Of a stretch of 64,000 bases of DNA, positions 17,448 through 27,408 are shown piece by piece. Positions within the stretch are counted from its first letter, which is position 1. Each line of letters begins with the position of its first letter. The stretch is taken from positions 2,666,001 through 2,730,000 of the forward strand of contig NZ_CP004393.1 in NCBI RefSeq assembly GCF_000819565.1, written 5' to 3'. The notes below the pieces were generated by a model. The model saw only the letters and a list, made by a program, of their open reading frames with translations. It was not told the origin of the DNA and did no database searches. Position numbers and translations under genes: made by a program. This DNA is from Celeribacter indicus. GTDB taxonomy: Bacteria; Pseudomonadota; Alphaproteobacteria; Rhodobacterales; Rhodobacteraceae.

Positions 17448-19166
17448 TCAGCGCATCTCCTCGACCGGGGTCACGCCAAGAATACCAAGACCTGCGGAAA
17501 TCACAACGGCCACGGCACGCGGCAGGGCCATTTTCGCCGCCGACGCCTCCGGGCTGTCCTGAAGGAAGCGCAGGCGCGTGTCCTCGTTGCCCTTGTTCCA
17601 CAGCGCATGGAAGTCGGAGGCGAGTTCGTAGAGGTAGAAGGCGATGCGATGGGGCTCGTGGCCCTTCGCGGCGATCTCGACCTGGCGCGGGAAGTCGGCG
17701 AGCTTGCGCGCCACCGCGATCTCGGCGGGATCGTCGAACCGCGGCACATCCGTCAGCACCACGCCCTGCTCTTCCGCCTTGCGCAGCACGGAGCGCACGC
17801 GGGCATGGGCATATTGCACATAGAAGACCGGGTTGTCCTTCGATTGCTCGAGCACCTTGTCGAAATCGAAATCGAGCGGTGCGTCGTTCTTGCGCGTGAG
17901 CATGATGAAGCGGGTGACATCCTTGCCCGCCTGCTCCACCACGTCGCGCAGGGTGACGAAGGTGCCGGCGCGTTTCGACATCTTGAAGGGCTCGCCGTTC
18001 TTGAAGAGCTTCACGAGCTGGATGAGCTTGATATCGCAGGGCACCTTGCCGTCCGACAGGGCGGAGACCGCCGCCTTCATCCGCTTCACATAGCCGCCGT
18101 GATCGGCACCGAACACGTCAATGATCTCGTCGAAGCCGCGCTTCACCTTGTCGTAGTGATAGGCGATGTCCGGGGCGAAATAGGTCCAGGAACCGTCGGA
18201 TTTCTTCACCGGACGATCGACATCGTCGCCATGGGCGGTGGACCTGAACAACGTCTGCTCCCGCGGCTCCCAGTCCTCGGGCGTCTTGCCCTTCGGCGGT
18301 TCGAGCACACCCTCGTAGATCAGGCCCTTCTCGTCGAGCTCCTTCAGCGCGGCCTCGATCAGCCCGGTGCCGTAGAGCGATTTCTCGGAGAAGAACACGT
18401 CCATCTCCACGCCCAGCGTCGCGAGATCGTCGCGGATCATGTCCATCATCCGGGCGGTCGCGAATTCGCGCACCTCCTCGAGCCAGTCGCCCTCGGGCTT
18501 GTCGAGCAGGCTCGTGCCATAGGTCTCCTTCAGCGCCTCGCCCACGGGACGCAGGTAGTCGCCCGGATACATGCCCTCGGCGATCTCGGGATTGAGCCCG
18601 TTGGCCTCGCGGTAGCGTTCGAAGGCCGAGCGCGCCAGCACGTCGACCTGCGCGCCGCCGTCGTTGATGTAATATTCGCGCGTCACGTCATAGCCCGCGA
18701 AATCCAGAAGCGAGGCCAGCGCGTCTCCGAACACCGCGCCGCGCGTGTGTCCGACATGCATCGGTCCGGTCGGGTTGGCGGAGACGTATTCCACATTCAC
18801 CCTCTTGCCGCCGCCCATCCGCGAGCGGCCATAGCCCTCCGTCGTCAGTACGGTTCCGACAAGCTCCGACCAGATGCCGTCGGCGAGGCGCAGGTTGATG
18901 AAGCCGGGGCCGGCCACATCGACGCTCTCGATCCGGGGATCGGCGCCGAGCTTCTCCGCGAGCTTGCCGGCGATCTCGCGCGGGTTCGATTTCGCCGGCT
19001 TGGCGAGCACCATCGCGGCATTGGTCGCCATGTCGCCATGCAGCGGATCGCGCGGAGGCTCCACCGCGACGGCAGCGTAATCGAGGCCCGCGGGCAGCAC
19101 GCCCTCCGAGACGAGCGCGGCGAGGCTGTCCATCACGAGGGCGCGGATGTCGGCGAAAAGGTTCAT
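17448..19166 (-). CDS. argS: Arginyl-tRNA synthetase
   Basis: 572 residues. Class I signatures are visible: [18 protein letters not shown] (HIGH-type, about residues 124-141) and the KMSKRAG loop replacing KMSKS ([15 protein letters not shown], about 380). An N-terminal Arg-S additional domain and the C-terminal DALR anticodon-binding domain ending VTPVEEMR are present. The ATG at 19164-19166 begins the usual MNLFADIR N-terminus. Confidence 0.95.
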   Translation of the reverse strand: MNLFADIRALVMDSLAALVSEGVLPAGLDYAAVAVEPPRDPLHGDMATNAAMVLAKPAKSNPREIAGKLAEKLGADPRIESVDVAGPGFINLRLADGIWSELVGTVLTTEGYGRSRMGGGKRVNVEYVSANPTGPMHVGHTRGAVFGDALASLLDFAGYDVTREYYINDGGAQVDVLARSAFERYREANGLNPEIAEGMYPGDYLRPVGEALKETYGTSLLDKPEGDWLEEVREFATARMMDMIRDDLATLGVEMDVFFSEKSLYGTGLIEAALKELDEKGLIYEGVLEPPKGKTPEDWEPREQTLFRSTAHGDDVDRPVKKSDGSWTYFAPDIAYHYDKVKRGFDEIIDVFGADHGGYVKRMKAAVSALSDGKVPCDIKLIQLVKLFKNGEPFKMSKRAGTFVTLRDVVEQAGKDVTRFIMLTRKNDAPLDFDFDKVLEQSKDNPVFYVQYAHARVRSVLRKAEEQGVVLTDVPRFDDPAEIAVARKLADFPRQVEIAAKGHEPHRIAFYLYELASDFHALWNKGNEDTRLRFLQDSPEASAAKMALPRAVAVVISAGLGILGVTPVEEMR

Positions 19167-19193
19167 GGCGGTCCTATCGGGGGTCATCTTCTG

Positions 19194-21260
19194 TCAGGGC
19201 GTGGGTTTACCACGCCCGTTGGGCGCGTCAACGCCCCTGTCCTGCCCCGCGCTTCCCCCGGTGGCGGTCCCGCTGCCGTCCCCTGCGGCCAGACGCGCCG
19301 CCTCACGCCGGGAGGCGGAAGGTTTGGGCTTTTCCTTCGCCGGCTCCGGCGGGACAAGGGCCACGAGGCGCACGCCCGGCGCCATCCGTCCGCGCGCGGC
19401 CTGCAACCGCGCCTCCGTCATCCGGCGTTTCAGCCCCTCGCGCGCGCTCTCGCGCTGATCCTCCGGCAGCGCCTCGATCGCCGCCTCGGCGCGCTTCGGA
19501 AACAGGATCTCCGCATCCTCCGCGAGCAGGCGCTTGAATTCCCCCGCCTCGCTCAGCCGACCCAGGAGATGCGCGCCCTCCCGATCCGCCTTCCACTGGT
19601 CGAAACCGTATTCCTCGGTGAGCGGCGTGACCGAGATGCGCCAGCCCGCGCGCATCAGGTCGTCGAGTTCGCGATAGGTCTTGCCCGCCCCGAATCCGCG
19701 CCCGCCGAGCTGGGTCGGGAGCGCGTGGCGCGACTGGTTCTCCCGCACGCGGGCGAGTTGCCAGACGTGCTCGCGCCCGAATTCCGGCGCCAGATCGGTG
19801 GTCACCAGCGTGTTATAGGCGTCGTTCTCCGTCGCCGCGATCACGATCGAGAAGTCGAGCAGTTCGAGATTGTCCTCCGCCGCCTCGGAGAGCACGTCGC
19901 CGTAGAAGATCGGCAGGCCCTCCGCGCGCGGCCGCACCAGCCGCCCGTGGTTCGGGTCGGAAATCAGCACCGGCACCTCCTCCTTCTTCAGCGCCGCGGC
20001 GAGCGCGGTGGTGAAGCGCGAGCCGCCGACGAAGAGCACGCCGGGCCTGCCGGTCGAGGCGAGGCCAAGGAAGCGCGCCATCGGTGCGAGGGTGAAACCG
20101 TGAAGCGTCACGGTCGCGATCACCAGCACGAAGGCCAGGGGACCGAGGAGCACCCCGTCGGGCACGCCCGCGGCGGCGAGCCGTTCCCCGAAAAGCCCCG
20201 CCACGGCGACGAGCACCACCCCGCGGGGGCCGGTGAGGGCGAGAAACAGCTTCTCCTTCCAGGGCAGCCCCGTGCCGATGAGGGAGATCAGCACCGTGAG
20301 CGGACGCGCCACGGCGATCACCAGCAGGACGAACAGCCCCGCGCGCCAGGTGAGCTGCGCAAGGGTGGCGAAGTCCACCGAGGAGGCCAGAAGGATGAAG
20401 ACCCCCGAGACGAGCAGGATCGTCGCATGTTCCTTGAAGCGCCGGAGCTCCTCGAAGGAGGGCAGGTCGGCATTGGCGATCACGAGCCCCATCACCGTCA
20501 CGGCCAGAAGCCCGCTTTCGTGCAGCAGCAGGTCGGGCACGGCGAAGGTGGCGAGAAGGGCCGCGAAGAGCACCGGCACCTTCATGTATTCCGGCACATA
20601 GCCGCGCCGGAAGGTGTAGGAGACCGCGGCCCCCGCCGCGAGGCCGATCCCGGTCGCGATCGCGATGCCGAAGCCCAGTTGCAGGAGCGCCGCCGGAAGG
20701 CTTTCCGCCTCCCGCCCCACGAGCACGAATTCGAAGGCGAGCACCGCGGCCAGCGCGCCCACCGGATCGTTGACGATCGCCTCCCATTGCAGAAGGTTCG
20801 CGGGACGGCGTTGCAGCTTCGCCTGCCGCAGGAGCGGCGCGATGACGGTGGGGCCGGTGACGACCATGATCCCGCCGAAGACCGCCGAAGCCTCCCAGCC
20901 GATGCCCGCCCCGAAATGCAGCGCAAGCGCGGAGAGAAACCAGCCCAGCGGCGCGCCGATCACGACGAGGCGCGTCACGCCGGTGCGCGCATCCCCGAGC
21001 TTGTGCAGATCAAGCGTCAGCCCGCCCTCGAACAGGATCACCGCCACGGCGAGGGAGATGAGCGGCTGCACCAGCTCGCCGATATCGCGGTCGGGATCGA
21101 GGATGCCGGTCACCGGCCCGATGAGGATGCCCGCCACGAGCATGAGCACGATGGCCGGCAGCTTCAGCCGCCAGGCCAGCCATTGCGAGCCCACGCCCAG
21201 AACGCCGATGAGCGCGAAGGCTTCGACGGGGGCGAGTCCCCCCATGATGTTCGTGGCCAT
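19194..21260 (-). CDS. Cation:proton antiporter with C-terminal nucleotide-binding-like region
   Basis: 688 residues. The first ~410 form 11-13 membrane segments of the CPA antiporter fold (LPAIVLMLVAGILIGPVTG, VTGPTVIAPLL, NDPVGALAAVLAFE with the likely transport Asp). The following ~190 residues have a Rossmann-like start (GVLFVGGSRFTTALAAAL) resembling a TrkA-N/RCK regulatory domain, then a basic, low-complexity tail. It probably exchanges Na+ or K+ for H+ at the inner membrane. Its stop lies 27 bp upstream of argS. Confidence 0.82.
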   Translation of the reverse strand: MATNIMGGLAPVEAFALIGVLGVGSQWLAWRLKLPAIVLMLVAGILIGPVTGILDPDRDIGELVQPLISLAVAVILFEGGLTLDLHKLGDARTGVTRLVVIGAPLGWFLSALALHFGAGIGWEASAVFGGIMVVTGPTVIAPLLRQAKLQRRPANLLQWEAIVNDPVGALAAVLAFEFVLVGREAESLPAALLQLGFGIAIATGIGLAAGAAVSYTFRRGYVPEYMKVPVLFAALLATFAVPDLLLHESGLLAVTVMGLVIANADLPSFEELRRFKEHATILLVSGVFILLASSVDFATLAQLTWRAGLFVLLVIAVARPLTVLISLIGTGLPWKEKLFLALTGPRGVVLVAVAGLFGERLAAAGVPDGVLLGPLAFVLVIATVTLHGFTLAPMARFLGLASTGRPGVLFVGGSRFTTALAAALKKEEVPVLISDPNHGRLVRPRAEGLPIFYGDVLSEAAEDNLELLDFSIVIAATENDAYNTLVTTDLAPEFGREHVWQLARVRENQSRHALPTQLGGRGFGAGKTYRELDDLMRAGWRISVTPLTEEYGFDQWKADREGAHLLGRLSEAGEFKRLLAEDAEILFPKRAEAAIEALPEDQRESAREGLKRRMTEARLQAARGRMAPGVRLVALVPPEPAKEKPKPSASRREAARLAAGDGSGTATGGSAGQDRGVDAPNGRGKPTP

Positions 21261-21296
21261 GCTGCCCCTTTCGCTGTCCCTTCTCCGCCCTGCCCG

Positions 21297-22469
21297 TCAG
21301 GTGCAGAGCCGTTTGTATTCCTGGATCGCGAAGCGATCGGTCATGCCTGCGACATAATCCAGAACCAGCCGCGCGAGTTCCGTGTCGCTCTGCACCGCGT
21401 CGACTTCCTGGCGCCATTCCTGCGGCAGAAGCTCGGGCTTCTGCATGAAGAGCGGGAACAGCGTGTTGACCATCATCGTCACGCGCCTGCGTTCGCGCAC
21501 CACCGAAGGAGCGCGGTACATTCGCTTGAAAAGAAAAGATTTTATTACCTTAAGGTTCTGGTAGAACGGTTTCGAGAACCGGATGATCGTGCGGTCCATG
21601 TCGCGGATGTCCTGCGCGGTCTCCGGCTTTGCGCTCTCCAGCCGGTTGGTGGCGATGGCGATCACGTCCTCGACCATGTAGCCGAAGATGCGCCGCAGCG
21701 CCTCGTGATCGCGCCGGTTCGCCTCGAGCCCCGGATACTCCCGGTCGACCTCCTCATAGGCCGGTCCCGTCAGCGGCAGTTCCATGAGATCCTCGGCGGT
21801 AAACAACCCGGCGCGCAGCCCGTCGTGCAGGTCGTGATGGTTATAGGCCACGTCGTCGGCGATGGCCGCGACCTGCGCCTCGGCGGAGGCAAAGGTGTGC
21901 AGCTCGAGATCGAATTGCGCGTTCACCTCCTCCAGCGCATAGGGCAGCGGCGCGTCCTCGGGATGTTTCTTCTTGTCCGCATAGGGCCCCACGATCGGCC
22001 CGTTGTGCTTCGCGATGCCCTCGAGGCTCTCCCAGGTGAGGTTCAGCCCGTCGAAATCGGCATAGTGCTTCTCGAGCTTCGTCACGATCCTGAGGGCCTG
22101 GGCATTGTGATCGAACCCGCCATAGGGCGCCATCAGCAGTTCCAGCGCGTCCTCGCCGGTATGGCCGAAGGGCGAATGGCCCAGATCGTGCGCGAGCGCC
22201 ACCGCCTCCGCGAGGCCCTCGTTCAGCCCGAGCACACCGGCGATCGTCCGCGCGACCTGCGCCACCTCGATCGAATGGGTGAGCCGCGTGCGGTAATAAT
22301 CCCCCTCGTGCTCGACGAAGACCTGCGTCTTGTGCTTGAGCCGCCGAAAGGCGGAGGAATGGATGATCCGGTCCCGGTCCCGCTGCCAGGGCGAGCGGAA
22401 GGTGGAAAGTTTCTCGGCGTGAAGCCGTCCGCGGGTCTCGCCCGGCTGGCTTGCATAGGGTTTCAGCAT
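21297..22469 (-). CDS. dgt: Deoxyguanosinetriphosphate triphosphohydrolase-like protein
   Basis: 390 residues of the HD-domain dNTPase family. The metal-binding His/Asp set appears as RTRLTHSIEVAQV, ALAHDLGHSPFGHTGE and DDVAYNHHDLHDGL. These enzymes cut dNTPs into nucleoside and triphosphate and help set nucleotide pools. It is divergent from erpA with 189 bp between start codons. Confidence 0.9.
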   Translation of the reverse strand: MLKPYASQPGETRGRLHAEKLSTFRSPWQRDRDRIIHSSAFRRLKHKTQVFVEHEGDYYRTRLTHSIEVAQVARTIAGVLGLNEGLAEAVALAHDLGHSPFGHTGEDALELLMAPYGGFDHNAQALRIVTKLEKHYADFDGLNLTWESLEGIAKHNGPIVGPYADKKKHPEDAPLPYALEEVNAQFDLELHTFASAEAQVAAIADDVAYNHHDLHDGLRAGLFTAEDLMELPLTGPAYEEVDREYPGLEANRRDHEALRRIFGYMVEDVIAIATNRLESAKPETAQDIRDMDRTIIRFSKPFYQNLKVIKSFLFKRMYRAPSVVRERRRVTMMVNTLFPLFMQKPELLPQEWRQEVDAVQSDTELARLVLDYVAGMTDRFAIQEYKRLCT

Positions 22470-22658
22470 CTGCCTGTCTCGCGGTAGGCCAAGCCTGCGC
22501 CGCGTCCTTGTCGCGTCTGTTTCGAACGACTATATTCCATGATGACCCCCGGCGACAAACAGATGAAGCCGGGTTTTGACGGCCAAAGGGCTGAAAAGCC
22601 GCCCGAAATTGACCAGTTCATGCGAAACGCGACAGAAATTCGATCCGAAGGCTCCGAC

Positions 22659-22991
22659 ATGTCCCTCACGCTCCCCCCGAAAGTCACGCCCCGCGCCTTT
22701 GCCCGCCTTGCCGAGATCAACGCGAGCACCGGCGAGGAGAAGGTGCTGCGCGTCGCGATCGAAGGCGGCGGATGCTCCGGTTTCCAGTACGACATCACCC
22801 TCGACGAACCGGCCGAGGACGACGTGGTCCTCAAGGGCGAGGGCGGCGCGGTGGTGATCGACCCGGTCTCCCTGCCCTTCCTCGAGAACGCGACCATCGA
22901 CTTCACCGAAGAGTTGATCGGTGCCCGTTTCGTCATCGACAATCCCAACGCCACCTCCTCCTGCGGCTGCGGCGTGTCCTTCTCGCTTTAG
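22659..22991 (+). CDS. erpA: Iron-sulfur cluster insertion protein, A-type
   Basis: 110 residues of the HesB/IscA/ErpA family. The three cluster-binding cysteines are in GGGCSGFQY (about residue 37) and SSCGCGVSF (C-terminus). A-type carriers deliver Fe-S clusters to apoproteins. The start at 22659 gives the usual family length; the frame runs 40 codons further upstream without homology. ErpA is favoured over IscA because no isc or suf cluster is adjacent. Confidence 0.88.
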   Translation: MSLTLPPKVTPRAFARLAEINASTGEEKVLRVAIEGGGCSGFQYDITLDEPAEDDVVLKGEGGAVVIDPVSLPFLENATIDFTEELIGARFVIDNPNATSSCGCGVSFSL

Positions 22992-23228
22992 ATCCCTTGC
23001 GGGGAGGCGCGGCACGGCGCGCCCACGCGAAATCCCGCCGAGGCGATCAAATCGGCGTGAGACAACGCGCGAGACGGGCTCGGGGTTCCGAGTCCGCCGC
23101 CAGGACCGGCATAAATTTTTTGTTATGGCACAATGCCTTAACTTTTCCGTGTCGCGACACATCTCGTCCCTCACAACGGCCGCGCCATGACACGCCCGGC
23201 CCGGCATCATGCAAGGAAGGACCAGATC

Positions 23229-23588
23229 ATGACCTATACTTCGATGAAAACCCTCGCCGCCGCCTCGCTGATCGCGCTCGCGACCGGCACGGCCTCCTAT
23301 GCGCAGGGCATGGGATACAACTACATCGTGCCCGGCGAGAACGACAATATTTCCACCTCGCTCACCCTCGAGATGGTGCGCGCCTCGCAGGCCGGCACGG
23401 TTCAGGTCTATGACTACACCGCCGGCGAACAGGGCGACCTGATCGGCTCCGCCGAAGTCAGCGCCGGCGCCAACGAGGGGGTGAACGTCACCCTCGACGC
23501 CAATACCGCGCAGCAGCTTCTCATCGTGCTGACCGTCGGCGGCCAGGTCGAGGCGACCACCACGATCCACGACGCGAATACCAACTGA
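23229..23588 (+). CDS. Secreted small beta-rich protein of unknown function
   Basis: 119 residues. A Sec signal peptide (about residues 1-25, cleavage near TASYAQG) precedes a ~90-residue Thr/Val/Gly-rich domain predicted to be beta strands (LTLEMVRASQAGTVQVYDY, EGVNVTLDANTAQQLLIVLT). The pattern faintly resembles DUF7282-type domains of archaeal surface proteins, but this is by eye only. The region upstream is AT-rich and a strong terminator follows, so it is probably transcribed alone. No cysteines are seen. Confidence 0.65.
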   Translation: MTYTSMKTLAAASLIALATGTASYAQGMGYNYIVPGENDNISTSLTLEMVRASQAGTVQVYDYTAGEQGDLIGSAEVSAGANEGVNVTLDANTAQQLLIVLTVGGQVEATTTIHDANTN

Positions 23589-23611
23589 CCGGACCCTCCG
23601 GCCGACGGTGC

Positions 23612-23645
23612 GAAAGCCCCCGTGACCCAGGGTCCGGGGGCTTTC
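23612..23645 (+). terminator. Intrinsic terminator after the secreted protein gene
   Basis: GAAAGCCCCCG (23612-23622) pairs perfectly with CGGGGGCTTTC (23635-23645) around a 12-base loop, with a T-rich tract a few bases further on. Confidence 0.8.
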
Positions 23646-23711
23646 CCCATCCCCCCTTTTTCCCGCCCGACCACTCTTGCAAAACCCCGCACCCCCTGCT
23701 CAAAGCGGGGC

Positions 23712-24896
23712 ATGGAACAGTTCGACACGATCATCCTGGGCGCCGGTGCCGCCGGGCTTTTCTGCGCCGGGTTCGCGGCGGCGAAAGGCGGCCGGGTCCT
23801 CGTCGTGGACCACGCGCGGCGCGCGGCCGAAAAGGTGCGCATCTCCGGCGGCGGACGGTGCAATTTCACCAATCTCCACGCGGGGCCGGAAAATTTCCTC
23901 TCCGCCAATCCGCATTTCGCGAAATCCGCCCTCGCCCGCTACACCCAATGGGATTTCCTCGACCTGCTCGGCCGCCACCGCATCGGCTGGCACGAGAAGA
24001 CGCTGGGACAGCTGTTCTGCGACGGAAAATCCCAGACCATCATCGACATGCTCCTGGCCGAAGCCCGCGCCGCGGAGATTCGCCTCGCGACCACGGTGGA
24101 CGAGATCGCCCATGACGGGACCGGCTTTCGCCTCACCCTCTCGGGGCGCCCCGCCCATGCCCGCCATCTCGTCGTCGCGACCGGCGGCAAGAGCATTCCG
24201 AAAATCGGCGCCTCCGGCCTCGGCTACCGCATCGCCGAACAATTCGGCCTGCCCGTGACCGACACCCGCCCCGGCCTCGTCCCGCTCACCTTCGCGCCGC
24301 AGGAACTCGACTGGATCGCACCGCTCGCCGGCACCGCGCTCGAGGCGCGCCTCTCCGCCAACGGCACCGCCTTCGACGAGGCGCTTCTCTTCACCCACCG
24401 CGGCCTATCCGGCCCGTCGGTTCTCCAGATCTCGAACTACTGGCGCGAAGGCGACGCGATCACCGCCGATCTGCTGCCTGGCCGCGACGCCTTCGCCGCC
24501 CTGCGCGCCGCGCGGCAGGAGAATGGCCGGCGGCAGATGCAGACGGTGCTCGCCACCCTGCTGCCCGCCAGGCTCGCCGCGGCCCTCGCCGGGCGATGGT
24601 CCCTCACCGGCAATCTCGCCGACCAGCCCGACACGGCGCTCGCCGCCCTTGCCGACCGGCTCCACGCGCTCACGCTCAAACCGACAGGATCGGAAGGCTA
24701 CCGCACCGCCGAGGTCACGCTCGGCGGGGTCGACACCGCCGGGCTGTCGTCGAAGACGATGGAGGCGCCCCCCCTGCCCGGCCTGTTCTTCATCGGCGAG
24801 GTGGTGGACGTCACCGGCTGGCTCGGCGGCTACAATTTCCAATGGGCCTGGGCCTCCGCCGCCGCGGCGGGACGCGCCATTGCCGAGCGCGGCTGA
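23712..24896 (+). CDS. BaiN/YhiN-type FAD-dependent oxidoreductase
   Basis: 394 residues of the HI0933-like flavoprotein family. The N-terminal dinucleotide-binding motif is GAGAAGLFCAGFAAAKGG, followed by VRISGGGRCNFTN and the C-terminal FIGEVVDVTGWLGGYNFQWA that closes on FAD. The physiological substrate of most members is unknown. The ATG at 23712 begins the Rossmann fold; a longer start would place it inside the upstream terminator. Confidence 0.85.
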   Translation: MEQFDTIILGAGAAGLFCAGFAAAKGGRVLVVDHARRAAEKVRISGGGRCNFTNLHAGPENFLSANPHFAKSALARYTQWDFLDLLGRHRIGWHEKTLGQLFCDGKSQTIIDMLLAEARAAEIRLATTVDEIAHDGTGFRLTLSGRPAHARHLVVATGGKSIPKIGASGLGYRIAEQFGLPVTDTRPGLVPLTFAPQELDWIAPLAGTALEARLSANGTAFDEALLFTHRGLSGPSVLQISNYWREGDAITADLLPGRDAFAALRAARQENGRRQMQTVLATLLPARLAAALAGRWSLTGNLADQPDTALAALADRLHALTLKPTGSEGYRTAEVTLGGVDTAGLSSKTMEAPPLPGLFFIGEVVDVTGWLGGYNFQWAWASAAAAGRAIAERG

Positions 24897-24930
24897 GCCC
24901 CCTACAAAGAAGCAAACGAGGGAGCATTCC

Positions 24931-25761
24931 ATGAAGATCGCGAGCTTCAACATCAACGGCATCAAGGCCCGCGCCGGCGCACTCGTCGACTGGCTGAAAG
25001 AGGCGGAACCGGATGTCGTCATCCTTCAGGAGATCAAGTCGCTCGACGAGAACTTCCCGCGCGACCTCTTCGAGGATCTGGGCTACAACGTGGAAACCCA
25101 CGGGCAGAAGAGCTTCAACGGCGTCGCGCTCCTCTCGAAACGCCCGCTCGAGGACGTGACGCGCGGCCTGCCCGGCGGCGCGGGCATGGGGCGCGACCAC
25201 GGCGACGACGTGGAGGCGCGTTACATCGAGGCAACGGTGAGCGGAGAGAAGGGCGCGATCCGCATCTGCGGGCTCTACCTGCCGAACGGCAACCCGGTCG
25301 AGCTGACGCCCGAGGGGACGCCGGTTCCGGGCTCCAAATACGATTTCAAGCTCAAGTGGTTCGCCCGGCTCGAGGCGCGGGCGAAGGCGCTTCTGGCGCT
25401 CGAGGCCCCCTTCCTGATGGCCGGCGACTACAACCTCATTCCCCAGCCCGAGGACGCCAAACGCCCGGAGGCCTGGACGGAGGACGCGCTCTTCCGGCTC
25501 GAGAGCCGCACGGCCTTCCGGCGGCTGACGGCGCTCGGGCTCACCGACGCGCTGCGCGTGCGCAACGGGGCGCCGGGGCTGTATACCTTCTGGGATTACC
25601 AGGCCGGCGCCTTCCAGAAGAACGACGGCATCCGCATCGACCATGTCCTGCTGTCGCCGCAGGCCGCCGACCGGCTCACCGACTGCCAGATCGACGCCCA
25701 TACGCGCGCAAAGGACAAACCGTCGGACCATGTGCCGATCTGGGTCGAGCTGGATATCTGA
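24931..25761 (+). CDS. xthA: Exodeoxyribonuclease III
   Basis: 276 residues of the exonuclease/endonuclease/phosphatase fold. Motifs are SFNINGIKAR, LQEIKS (metal Glu), GLYLPNGNPV, GDYNLIP (catalytic Asp/Asn) and the C-terminal SDHVPIWVEL with the catalytic His. It incises abasic sites and removes 3' blocks in base-excision repair. A GAGGGAG ribosome site lies 6 bases ahead, 34 bp after the flavoprotein gene. Confidence 0.93.
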   Translation: MKIASFNINGIKARAGALVDWLKEAEPDVVILQEIKSLDENFPRDLFEDLGYNVETHGQKSFNGVALLSKRPLEDVTRGLPGGAGMGRDHGDDVEARYIEATVSGEKGAIRICGLYLPNGNPVELTPEGTPVPGSKYDFKLKWFARLEARAKALLALEAPFLMAGDYNLIPQPEDAKRPEAWTEDALFRLESRTAFRRLTALGLTDALRVRNGAPGLYTFWDYQAGAFQKNDGIRIDHVLLSPQAADRLTDCQIDAHTRAKDKPSDHVPIWVELDI

Positions 25762-25833
25762 ACGCAGGCGAAGGCAGAGGCACCGCGCCCGGCTTCATCT
25801 GCTCCTGAAATATCCCCGCCGGAGGCAAGCGCG

Positions 25834-27333
25834 TCAGCGCTTCTTCTTCGGCGCGTCCGCCCGATCCTTGCCGAGATGCTTCCGAAGCCGCGACGGTGTC
25901 GATTTCGTCTTGTTCCTGTAGGGATTCCGGTCCGCCTGGGAGCGGAAGAACAGCCGGATCGGCGTGCCGGGCATGTCGAAATCCTCGCGCAACCCGTTGA
26001 CGAGGTAGCGCTTGTAGCTCTCGTTCAGCTCCTCGGGATGACTGCACATCACCACGAATTGCGGCGGGCGCGCCTTCACCTGCGTCATGTACCTGAGCTT
26101 GATCCGGCGCCCGCCGGGAGCGGGCGGCGGGTGCGCCTCGGTCATCGCGCCGAGCCAGCTGTTGAGCCGCGAGGTCGACACGCGCCGGTTCCAGACCGCA
26201 TGCGCCTCGAGGATCGCCTCGCGCAGCCTGTCGAGGTTCTTGCCGGTCACCGCGGAGACGGTGACGAGCTGCGCGCCCCTGAGCTGCGGCAGAAGCCGGG
26301 CGAATTCCTCGCGCAACTCGCGCGCCTTGTTGGACTTGTCGCCCTCGGTGTCCCATTTGTTGACCGCCACGACCACCGCGCGCCCCTCGCGCTCCGCAAG
26401 ATCGGCGATGCGCAGATCCTGCTGTTCGAACGGGATCGAGACGTCGAGCAGCACGACCACGACCTCCGCGAATTTCACCGCGCGCAGACCATCGGCTACC
26501 GAAAGCTTCTCGAGCTTTTCCTGCACCTTCGCCTTCTTGCGCATGCCCGCCGTGTCGAAGATACGCACCGGCGTGCCGTCCCAGTCCATCGTGACGGAGA
26601 TCGCGTCGCGGGTGATCCCCGCCTCCGGGCCGGTGAGCAGGCGATCCTCGCCCAGAAGCTTGTTGATCAGCGTCGACTTGCCGGCGTTCGGGCGGCCGAC
26701 CACGGCGATCTGGAGCGGCTTGTCGCGGGTGAAGTCGCGCGAGGTGCCGCCGATCTCCTCGTCCTCGCCGAACTCCTGCTCCTCCTCGGTCAGATCCACA
26801 TCGACCTCGGGCGCCTCCGCCGCGGCGCGTGCCTCGAATCCTTCGGCAAGCGGTTGCAGCACCGAGTAGAGGTCCGGCATCCCCTCGCCATGCTCGGCCG
26901 ACAGGCGCAGCGGTTCTCCGAGGCCGAGCGCATAGGCCTCGAGCAGCCCCGCCTCGCCCGCCTGCCCCTCCGCCTTGTTGGCGGCGAGGATGACATGGCG
27001 CGCGCGCTTGCGCAGGATTTCGGCAAAGACCTCGTCCGCGGGCAGGACGCCCGCGCGCGCGTCGATCATGAACAGGCAGATGTCGGCCATGTCCACGGCG
27101 CGTTCGGTGAGCCTGCGCATCCGGCCCTGGAGGCTTTCGTCCGTGGCCTCCTCGAGGCCCGCCGTGTCGATCACGGTAAAGCGCAGGTCGCCGAGCTTCG
27201 CCTCGCCCTCGCGCAGGTCGCGCGTGACGCCGGGCTGGTCGTCGACCAGCGCGAGCCGCCGCCCGACGAGGCGGTTGAACAGGGTCGACTTGCCGACATT
27301 GGGGCGGCCGACGATGGCGAGCGAGAAACTCAT
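25834..27333 (-). CDS. der: Ribosome biogenesis GTPase Der (EngA)
   Basis: 499 residues with two tandem GTPase domains: GRPNVGKST (residue ~8) and GRPNAGKST (~216), each followed by DxxG (DTAGLEE, DTAGMRK) and NKxD-type motifs (AANKAEGQ in the first, VNKWDTE in the second). A C-terminal KH-like domain follows and a basic tail ends in KKKR. The first NKxD motif is degenerate (NKAE). Der assembles the 50S subunit. The ATG at 27333 is preferred to a GTG two codons upstream. Confidence 0.95.
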   Translation of the reverse strand: MSFSLAIVGRPNVGKSTLFNRLVGRRLALVDDQPGVTRDLREGEAKLGDLRFTVIDTAGLEEATDESLQGRMRRLTERAVDMADICLFMIDARAGVLPADEVFAEILRKRARHVILAANKAEGQAGEAGLLEAYALGLGEPLRLSAEHGEGMPDLYSVLQPLAEGFEARAAAEAPEVDVDLTEEEQEFGEDEEIGGTSRDFTRDKPLQIAVVGRPNAGKSTLINKLLGEDRLLTGPEAGITRDAISVTMDWDGTPVRIFDTAGMRKKAKVQEKLEKLSVADGLRAVKFAEVVVVLLDVSIPFEQQDLRIADLAEREGRAVVVAVNKWDTEGDKSNKARELREEFARLLPQLRGAQLVTVSAVTGKNLDRLREAILEAHAVWNRRVSTSRLNSWLGAMTEAHPPPAPGGRRIKLRYMTQVKARPPQFVVMCSHPEELNESYKRYLVNGLREDFDMPGTPIRLFFRSQADRNPYRNKTKSTPSRLRKHLGKDRADAPKKKR

Positions 27334-27408
27334 GGTCACTCTCCGGGTGTTGCGGGTCTTCGTTCCAAGCGGCCCCGATACACCCGAACGGGCGCGCGAG
27401 TAAAGGGC

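Noticed and set aside
17394..22487. 1697-codon rightward frame
   Set aside because: It runs antisense to argS, the antiporter and dgt. Very high GC explains the lack of stops; the His/Arg-rich product has no homology by eye.
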